Assembly (NCBI GenBank): GCA_946615785.1
Contig: CAMOIA010000022.1
Location: 1 to 11,810, forward strand
DNA: 11,810 nt
Reading direction: 5' to 3'
From: an uncultured Clostridia bacterium
Lineage (GTDB): Bacteria > Bacillota > Clostridia > Christensenellales > Aristaeellaceae
Of this stretch, positions 7,554 to 11,810 are shown one piece after another. A program made the position numbers and the translations under genes. Under the pieces are notes generated by a model. That model was not told the origin of the DNA. It was given only the letters and a program-made list of their open reading frames with translations, and did not search any database. Every line of letters begins with the position of its first letter. Position 1 is the first letter of the stretch.

Positions 7554-7712
7554 ATGAAGTATGAATGCCCCTGCGGGTACGTGTATGACCCGGAAATCGG
7601 CGATCCGGACAGCGGCATCGCCCCCGGCACCGCGTTTGAGGACATCCCGGACGATTGGACCTGCCCGGTCTGCGGCCTGGACAAATCCGCGTTTTCGGCC
7701 GTCGAAGCATAA
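7554..7712 (+). CDS. Rubredoxin with shortened (CxC) first iron-binding knuckle
   Basis: This 52-residue protein is a rubredoxin, a small cytosolic one-electron carrier with a single Fe bound by four cysteines, used in anaerobes for peroxide and superoxide reduction and other redox steps. The family signature is clear: CGYVYDPEIGDPDSG, then IAPGTAFEDIPDDWTCPVCG with the second knuckle Cys37-x2-Cys40. The first knuckle is unusual: it reads YECPCGYVYD, Cys5-Pro-Cys7, where typical rubredoxins have C-x-x-C (for example C-T-V-C or C-E-P-C). One residue is missing with the frame intact. GGAGG at 7541-7545 is 8 bases before the ATG. The gene stands alone between the divergent U32 gene and a hairpin 14 bases past its stop, so it is probably monocistronic. 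Confidence 0.93.
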   Translation: MKYECPCGYVYDPEIGDPDSGIAPGTAFEDIPDDWTCPVCGLDKSAFSAVEA

Positions 7713-7726
7713 CAAATGAAAACCAT

Positions 7727-7761
7727 CACAGGCGGGGCTGCGGCATGCGGCCCCGCCTGTG
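7727..7761. terminator. Bidirectional terminator between rubredoxin and the GerMN operon
   Basis: A perfect 12-bp GC-rich inverted repeat (CACAGGCGGGGC, 7727-7738; GCCCCGCCTGTG, 7750-7761) has an 11-base loop that contains the self-complementary GCATGC. It lies 14 bases after the rubredoxin stop and 2 bases beyond the TAA of the lipoprotein gene on the other strand. T-tracts are weak: GTTATTT on the plus strand, GGTTTTC on the minus strand. Strength comes mainly from the stem. Confidence 0.82.
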
Positions 7762-7763
7762 CG

Positions 7764-9308
7764 TTATTTGCGCGTGATCGTGGGGTTCGGCAGGAAGGTG
7801 CCGGACAATTCGAGGCCGTCATCCAGCGCCGCGGCCTGTTTTCCGCCGAAGAAAAAGCAGGTTTCACGGATGCGCCTGTTTTCGCAGAGGGTGTTCACCA
7901 TGGCGTAGAGCATTCTCCGCGCGGCCTTTCCGTCCATGGCGCGAAGACGGTCGAGCGTGTCGGATGAAAAGTTCAGGATCAGCACGCTGTCCCTCGCTGA
8001 GAGGGTGACGCCGAGCAGATGGCTGTCGCTCATATCCTCCGGCAGGGTGGGGGAAAGCCCCTGCACGCTGTCGTCGTAGCGCGATCCCTGGCAGAGCTCC
8101 TGGATCAGGTAGCGCGGGGACAGGGTTTCGTGCCACGGCACGGCCCGCCTGACCTCCACAAGGGAATCGCCGCTTGCGAAATACAGGCGGCATTCCCCGA
8201 GCACGTAAACGGAAAAGAGCGAGCGCCGCATGACCCCGGCAGGAAAGGCCAGCGTGGTACCGGCGCCCTGGAACGTGCCTTCCTGCGTGAGGCTGTTCAG
8301 CCGTTCGGTGCCGATATAGACGGTCACGCCGTTGATGCCGGGCAGGAATGTGGTCATGGTGAGGCAAAGAGACGCCGCCAGGCAGGAAAGCGGAATGCCG
8401 CTTTCCTGAAGACGTGCGGTCAGCTCCTTGTTGAACCGCAGGGTCAGAATCCGCTCGCCGCCGCTTTCGCTGACAGAGGGAAGGGTGGAAAGCAGGTCCG
8501 CAAGATAGGGCACGGCCTTGGCGTGCACTTCCCTCGGGCCTTCCGACAGCGCTTCCAGAAGGGTCCTTGCAAGGCGGGGGATGGAGGCGTTCTGGAATAC
8601 AAGCGCCCTTGCTTCCGCCAATACGCCCGCGCCGGAAACGGCGGGGAAATAGAGCGTGGCGGTGCTTGTGATGCGCCGGTTCGCGGCGGCGGCCTCACGC
8701 ACGCTCGCGGCGCGGGCCCAGAGCGCGGAAAGGTCGTCCGTCAGGTTCTGCGATAAGGTGCCCGCAGGGCTCTGGCTCGCCACGTCAATGCCAGGCTGCA
8801 CGCCCCCGATGAGCAGGTTGACGCCGTGAATGTCCCCGAACTGGCAGAGGGTGTTCGCAAGCGCCTGGAAGATGGTGTAAAGATCTTCGTGACTGAGGGA
8901 GAGCGCCGCGGTGTTCAGGTTTACGGTCGCGATGCCGCAGCTGACCTCCACGGGATTGACGTTGTTCAGAAACAGGCTTTCATAGCCGGGAAACTGCTGG
9001 CCTTCCGCGCCCTCATAGTCAAACAGCGCCTCAGCCAGTTCCTGCGCGTACCAGCGGAAGGGGTTCAGGCTGACCGTCGTTTCCACGGGGACGAGCCGAA
9101 TGCCGTCCGCGTCCGGCACATAGAGCTTTACGGTCTGGTCGCGGCGAATGTCGCTGTCCCCCGTCGGGGCGGTGTAGGATACATAAGAAGGGGGCAGGGT
9201 TACCTGCCCCTGGGAAGGCTGCACGGAAGAGACGCAGCCCGACAGCGTCAGGCAGGCGCAAAGGATGCCTGACAGCATTGCTTTTTTCGTCAAGTATTTT
9301 TTCTTCAT
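7764..9308 (-). CDS. GerMN-domain lipoprotein with three GerMN-like repeats
   Basis: The 514-residue product has a lipoprotein signal peptide (KKKYLTKK, hydrophobic stretch, lipobox LSGC with Cys25), so it should be tethered to the outer face of the membrane. Three GerMN-like units follow: about 57-175 (starts VKLYVPDADG, ends GVNLLIGG), 215-335 (starts ATLYFPAVSG, ends GVTVYIG) and 366-492 (starts FSVYVLGECRLYF, ends RETCFFFGG). Each has the usual order: strand, PRYLIQELCQG-like helix, acidic or polar loop, strand-Asn-helix. B. subtilis GerM, a sporulation and germination lipoprotein, has two such units, so three is above the family norm. The start codon is four bases after the preceding stop and has no good Shine-Dalgarno, so translation is probably coupled to the upstream gene. 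It is the last gene of the operon. A role in spore envelope or vegetative wall is inference. Confidence 0.85.
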   Translation of the reverse strand: MKKKYLTKKAMLSGILCACLTLSGCVSSVQPSQGQVTLPPSYVSYTAPTGDSDIRRDQTVKLYVPDADGIRLVPVETTVSLNPFRWYAQELAEALFDYEGAEGQQFPGYESLFLNNVNPVEVSCGIATVNLNTAALSLSHEDLYTIFQALANTLCQFGDIHGVNLLIGGVQPGIDVASQSPAGTLSQNLTDDLSALWARAASVREAAAANRRITSTATLYFPAVSGAGVLAEARALVFQNASIPRLARTLLEALSEGPREVHAKAVPYLADLLSTLPSVSESGGERILTLRFNKELTARLQESGIPLSCLAASLCLTMTTFLPGINGVTVYIGTERLNSLTQEGTFQGAGTTLAFPAGVMRRSLFSVYVLGECRLYFASGDSLVEVRRAVPWHETLSPRYLIQELCQGSRYDDSVQGLSPTLPEDMSDSHLLGVTLSARDSVLILNFSSDTLDRLRAMDGKAARRMLYAMVNTLCENRRIRETCFFFGGKQAAALDDGLELSGTFLPNPTITRK

Positions 9309-9312
9309 ACGG

Positions 9313-10059
9313 TCAGCTCGGTTCGTCCAGGCATTTCCCGCGAAGGGTGTTCACGGCCTTTTCCAGGGCGCCTTTCGTGCCTTCGATGGTTTTGCCCGCG
9401 TTGCGGTAGTCAAACAGCAGGGTGAAATTCTTCAGGTTTTTTTCTTCTTCGGCCAGCAGCTTTCCGGTGCCCTCCTTCAGGGCGGCAAGAAGCGCGCGCA
9501 TATCCTCGCCCGAAAGCTCCTCCCCGGCCATTTCGACAAGGGGCGGGATGCAGTCAAGGCAGAACCCCATTTCCGGAAAGGCTTCGCGGAAGGCGCGGTC
9601 TGTCTTGAACAGGTAGGCGATGGTATACCGGTAGCGGCGGAGGTTTTCCTCGATGGAATCGCACAGAACGCAGCTGGATGAAAGGGCGCGGAGCTTTTCA
9701 AGGGCGGAATCGCCCTCGCCGCCTCGTTTCATGCCGGGCAGGCGGAAGGTGCGCTTCGCCCCGTTCGGGCGCGCGGCTTCGTCCATGATTCTTATAAAAC
9801 GTGCCGACGTTTCGATCATGCAGCTGTCCATCATCAGGGCGTGTCCGAGGCGGTTCTGCCTGGCGTAGAGCATTTTGTGATGCCGCCGGCAGAATCCTTT
9901 TTCATTCACGCGGATGCGCGTGTCCGGATCCATCACGGAACCGCCAAGGAACCGGTCCACGTCCTTTTCCTCAATGTCTGTGCGAAGATAACAAAGCGGA
10001 CAGCCGCATTTGGCTTTGACAGCGTCCCAGACCGGGATGGTATCAATGTGGTAGCGCAT
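9313..10059 (-). CDS. Cysteine-rich protein with two CxxC...GFCxx(H/C) modules (DUF6062-like)
   Basis: This 248-residue protein has no signal peptide or membrane segment, so it is probably cytosolic. It contains a repeated paired-cysteine pattern. The first module is CPLC (residues 20-23) with NEKGFCRRHH (52-61); the second is CVLC (130-133) with MGFCLDC (164-170). Each CxxC is followed about 32-37 residues later by GFCxx(H/C), which would make two C-C-C-H/C zinc (or other metal) sites. The overall look recalls the uncharacterised DUF6062 family of Clostridia; this is from memory and unverified. The rest is mainly charged helix, with a likely coiled-coil at about 185-215. GGAGGGG lies just upstream of the ATG. 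The gap to the preceding gene is 12 bases and the next gene starts 4 bases after its stop, so it is firmly inside an operon of envelope proteins. No function is assigned. Confidence 0.78.
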   Translation of the reverse strand: MRYHIDTIPVWDAVKAKCGCPLCYLRTDIEEKDVDRFLGGSVMDPDTRIRVNEKGFCRRHHKMLYARQNRLGHALMMDSCMIETSARFIRIMDEAARPNGAKRTFRLPGMKRGGEGDSALEKLRALSSSCVLCDSIEENLRRYRYTIAYLFKTDRAFREAFPEMGFCLDCIPPLVEMAGEELSGEDMRALLAALKEGTGKLLAEEEKNLKNFTLLFDYRNAGKTIEGTKGALEKAVNTLRGKCLDEPS

Positions 10060-10071
10060 GTTCCCCTCCGT

Positions 10072-11184
10072 TTACTCGGTAATGGAAGGACGGCTCGGCG
10101 CGTGGCAGTCCGGGCAGGGCAGCAGGCTCTTGAACTGCGGAGAATTCAGGTCGCGCCAGTAGAAGCCCGTCAGGGGCAGATACTGCGTGCTCACCTTGAT
10201 GCAGTTCTGGTTGGCATGGTAGTACTTTCCGCCCTGCGGGTTGTAATACACCACCGTGTCGCCGCTGACAGGCGGCTCCGCGGTCGGAATGGCGGTGGGT
10301 ACGGTGGTTACCTGCGGCGCGGCGCCCTCCGGCGGGGTCGTCGCCGCCAGCTTTGTGCCGCTCAGGCTGTTGGGATCGACGTACCAGTTGTTGTTCACGC
10401 GGATCATGAGCACCTGCATGCGGTACCATTCGGGATTGGCCGTCGTGGTCTTGCTGATGAGCACGTTCGTTGTGATCGTTCGGCTGTCGTCCGCGCTGGA
10501 ACCCGTGATGGATTCGATGGTGTGGTCAATGGGCTTGCGGTTCGCGAGCAGATAGAAGAGCTGGATGCGGGGAGACTCCTGCGAATTGACCCAGGAGGGC
10601 AGGCAGAGGGGAACCATCTGTTCCCACTGCTCGTCCTGCCAGTAGCCCATGAAGGATTCCATCTTCATCTGCGCGGCGCTTGCGGCTTCGTCTCCCATGG
10701 GGGTGGCGTTGGTGTCGGTGGTCTCGGTGCTGTTCTGGGCGGTAAAGCTTTCAAGCGCGTTCGTGCCGGTGAAAAAATTGGCGGTGTTGTTCGTGGTCAC
10801 AGGAACGCGGGGCGCGTTCGCGCGAAGGCTCACAGCCAGGGAAACACCGGAAATCACGACCAGGGCCGCGATGATCAGGCTCATCGAATACCTGGCGTTT
10901 TTGGTGAACGCCTTTCCGAAGCACATGATGGCAAGGGTCAGAAGGCTTGCTCCCAGAAAAATGAACTTGAAAATGTTCCGGATGGATTCGGGCAGGATAA
11001 AGGAAAGTACGAACAGGACGGGCAGCACGACCAGGATGACCACCACGAGCCAGGCAAAGCGGTTCCCCTGGTCGTCTTCTCCCCGGTCACGGTTGGTTCC
11101 CGAAAAATCAGCCTGCTGTCCGTGCTTTCTGTTTTTAATGCCGGACAAAGGCGTACTGGAATAGCGGTTTCTGTTGCCGTTCAT
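10072..11184 (-). CDS. Three-helix membrane protein with extracytoplasmic domain and C-terminal H/C...CxxC motif
   Basis: The 370-residue product has a polar, basic N-terminus (1-42), three hydrophobic helices (about 43-64, 69-90, 99-120), then a long Thr/Asn-rich stretch leading into a globular region. By the positive-inside rule the N-terminus is cytosolic and the C-terminal two thirds lie outside. Residues about 168-272 (SFMGYWQDEQWEQM to NNNWYVDP) resemble NTF2-like/DUF4878-type extracytoplasmic domains. After a proline/threonine linker, residues 310-362 read VVYYNPQGGKYYHANQNC ... LLPCPDCHAP. His323, Cys328, Cys357 and Cys360 form a probable metal site, as in small YHxxxC...PCxxC modules of Gram-positive surface proteins. 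The RBS is weak (AAAGGGG, 12 bases from ATG). The gap to the upstream stalk-protein gene is 35 bases with no terminator, and to the next gene 12 bases. Role unknown. Confidence 0.8.
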   Translation of the reverse strand: MNGNRNRYSSTPLSGIKNRKHGQQADFSGTNRDRGEDDQGNRFAWLVVVILVVLPVLFVLSFILPESIRNIFKFIFLGASLLTLAIMCFGKAFTKNARYSMSLIIAALVVISGVSLAVSLRANAPRVPVTTNNTANFFTGTNALESFTAQNSTETTDTNATPMGDEAASAAQMKMESFMGYWQDEQWEQMVPLCLPSWVNSQESPRIQLFYLLANRKPIDHTIESITGSSADDSRTITTNVLISKTTTANPEWYRMQVLMIRVNNNWYVDPNSLSGTKLAATTPPEGAAPQVTTVPTAIPTAEPPVSGDTVVYYNPQGGKYYHANQNCIKVSTQYLPLTGFYWRDLNSPQFKSLLPCPDCHAPSRPSITE

Positions 11185-11219
11185 CTATGGAAATATCCCC
11201 TTTCAATGGGACGCGCCCG

Positions 11220-11810
11220 TCAGTTCCCTGTGGCCTGGACCATCAGCGTGTTCCCGTCCACCTGGCATGCATAGCCGAACATGGCAAGCACGTCCGTGGA
11301 AATATAGACTGTATCGTTCACGCAGTATACCAGCAGGTTCATGCCGCTTGCTTCACCGCCGTCAAAGGTGACCCGGGTGCTGCGCACGCCGTCCATGCTG
11401 GCTTCCACCACATGACCGTTCACCGTGAGACGGATGCCCGCGGGCGAGCGTTCTGTGACAAGGTCGTTCCCGAGCAGCTCGAAGATGGCTTCAGCCTCTA
11501 CCATGGGCACCTGGTCAGGATTGACATAATAGTCAAGCCAGGTTCCGCTGCCGTTAACGGTTACGGACCCCATTTCGACGATCGTAGAAGGCTCCTCGGT
11601 GGGTTCGGGCGTCGGTTCGGCAGTGGGTTCGGGCGTCGGCTCTTCGGTGGGTTCCGCTGTGGGCTCTGCGGTAGGCTCAGCAGTCGGTTCAGCGGTAGGT
11701 TCTGCCGTTGGTTCCGCTGTGGGCTTTGCAGTGGGTTCCGCTGTCGGCTCTGCAGTGGGCTCTGCAGTGGGTTCCGCTGTCGGCTCTGCAGTGGGTTCAA
11801 CGGTAGGTTC
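11220..11810 (-). CDS. Surface protein: (EPTA)n linker followed by stalk (copper amine oxidase N-like) domain; 5' end outside window
   Basis: The open frame enters from the right edge and ends at TGA 11222-11220. The first ~75 visible residues are a four-residue repeat, mostly E-P-T-A, then STIVEMGSV leads into a folded domain of about 115 residues. That domain (VTVNGSG ... VPMVEAEAIFELLGND ... IRLTVNGHVVE ... VYISTDVLAMFGYACQVDGNTLMVQ) has the two-part layout of copper amine oxidase N-terminal/stalk domains, common on clostridial surfaces. No catalytic residues are expected in such a domain. A Met at 11573 could be mistaken for the start, but the frame stays open through the repeat to the window edge, and the repeat encodes a sensible protein only in this frame. 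The next gene begins 35 bases downstream with no terminator, so this is the first visible gene of the operon. Confidence 0.83.
   Translation of the reverse strand, partial: EPTVEPTAEPTAEPTAEPTAEPTAEPTAKPTAEPTAEPTAEPTAEPTAEPTAEPTEEPTPEPTAEPTPEPTEEPSTIVEMGSVTVNGSGTWLDYYVNPDQVPMVEAEAIFELLGNDLVTERSPAGIRLTVNGHVVEASMDGVRSTRVTFDGGEASGMNLLVYCVNDTVYISTDVLAMFGYACQVDGNTLMVQATGN
11586..11810 (-). repeat. 12-bp tandem repeat encoding (EPTA)n linker
   Basis: Eighteen consecutive 12-bp units, plus a degenerate EPST unit, encode E-P-T-x, where x is usually Ala and sometimes Glu, Pro or Val; one unit has Lys in place of Glu. Codons vary synonymously (GAA/GAG, CCT/CCC/CCG/CCA), so selection appears to act on the peptide. 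Toward the window edge there is recent duplication: 11728-11763 and 11764-11799 are 36-bp direct repeats identical at 34 of 36 positions. The tract continues past the edge, so total copy number is unknown. Confidence 0.9.

Noticed and set aside
9841..11274. A 477-codon open frame on the plus strand
   Set aside because: It lies antisense to two well-supported minus-strand genes with RBSs and recognisable domains. Its translation is His/Arg/Gly/Val-rich low-complexity sequence without motifs, as expected for the reverse frame of GC-rich coding DNA.
11561..11800. A short Asn/Gln/Pro/Arg-rich open frame over the 12-bp repeat
   Set aside because: It is another frame of the same repeat. The frame giving E-P-T-A is continuous with the stalk domain and is the usual type of surface linker.
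11586..11810. Repeat tract as a possible CRISPR array
   Set aside because: The units are 12 bp, contiguous, in frame and without spacers; this is a coding tandem repeat.
1..11810. Signs of a mobile element, prophage, defence system or RNA gene
   Set aside because: I see no transposase, integrase, terminal inverted repeats, tRNA-like or rRNA-like segment, and no nuclease or toxin-antitoxin pair. Gene content and base composition look uniform across the window.

Overview
The window looks like a chromosomal stretch from an anaerobic, endospore-lineage Bacillota, probably a GC-rich gut Clostridia (Christensenellales/Oscillospirales-like). This placement is inference. It rests on strong AGGAGG ribosome binding sites, a GerMN (sporulation/germination-type) lipoprotein, a rubredoxin, a long U32 protein, secreted proteins with SH3b and stalk-type domains, and (EPTA)n cell-surface linkers. 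I see no rRNA, tRNA, CRISPR array, insertion sequence or phage gene. The gene order looks ordinary and compact.

Layout. (1) 1-2924, plus strand: the 3' end of a GH2 beta-glucuronidase-like gene, then two secreted proteins of unknown function (SH3b plus two further domains; and a 390-residue exported protein). A strong hairpin at 2938-2969 separates this block from the convergent genes that follow. (2) 5442-2984, minus strand: a two-gene unit made of an N-acetylhexosamine 1-kinase (NahK)-like enzyme and an MFS transporter. It has a good sigma-A type promoter (TGGACA-N17-TAGAAT) and a palindromic operator candidate in the leader. (3) 7473-5440, minus strand: a 677-residue U32/DUF3656-type protein of the RlhA class (RNA hydroxylation). 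(4) 7554-7712, plus strand: a 52-residue rubredoxin, divergent from the U32 gene, whose first iron-binding knuckle is CxC instead of CxxC. (5) 11810-7764, minus strand: a tight four-gene envelope operon. In transcription order it encodes a surface protein with an (EPTA)n linker and a copper-amine-oxidase-N-like stalk domain (5' end beyond the window), a three-helix membrane protein with a C-terminal H/C-C-x-x-C domain, a cytosolic-looking protein with two CxxC...GFCxx(H/C) modules, and a lipoprotein with three GerMN-like domains. A hairpin at 7727-7761 ends both the rubredoxin transcript and this operon.

How the genes may work together. The kinase and transporter make sense as an amino-sugar uptake and phosphorylation pair. 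With the nearby uronidase they hint at use of host glycans or glycosaminoglycan-derived sugars, but the uronidase is on the other strand and the link is only contextual. The four-gene minus-strand operon is the least explained part. Two of its products carry paired-cysteine modules that look metal-binding, and three of the four appear exported or membrane-bound. No defence or mobile system is evident. The points most worth a second look are the CxC rubredoxin and the envelope operon.
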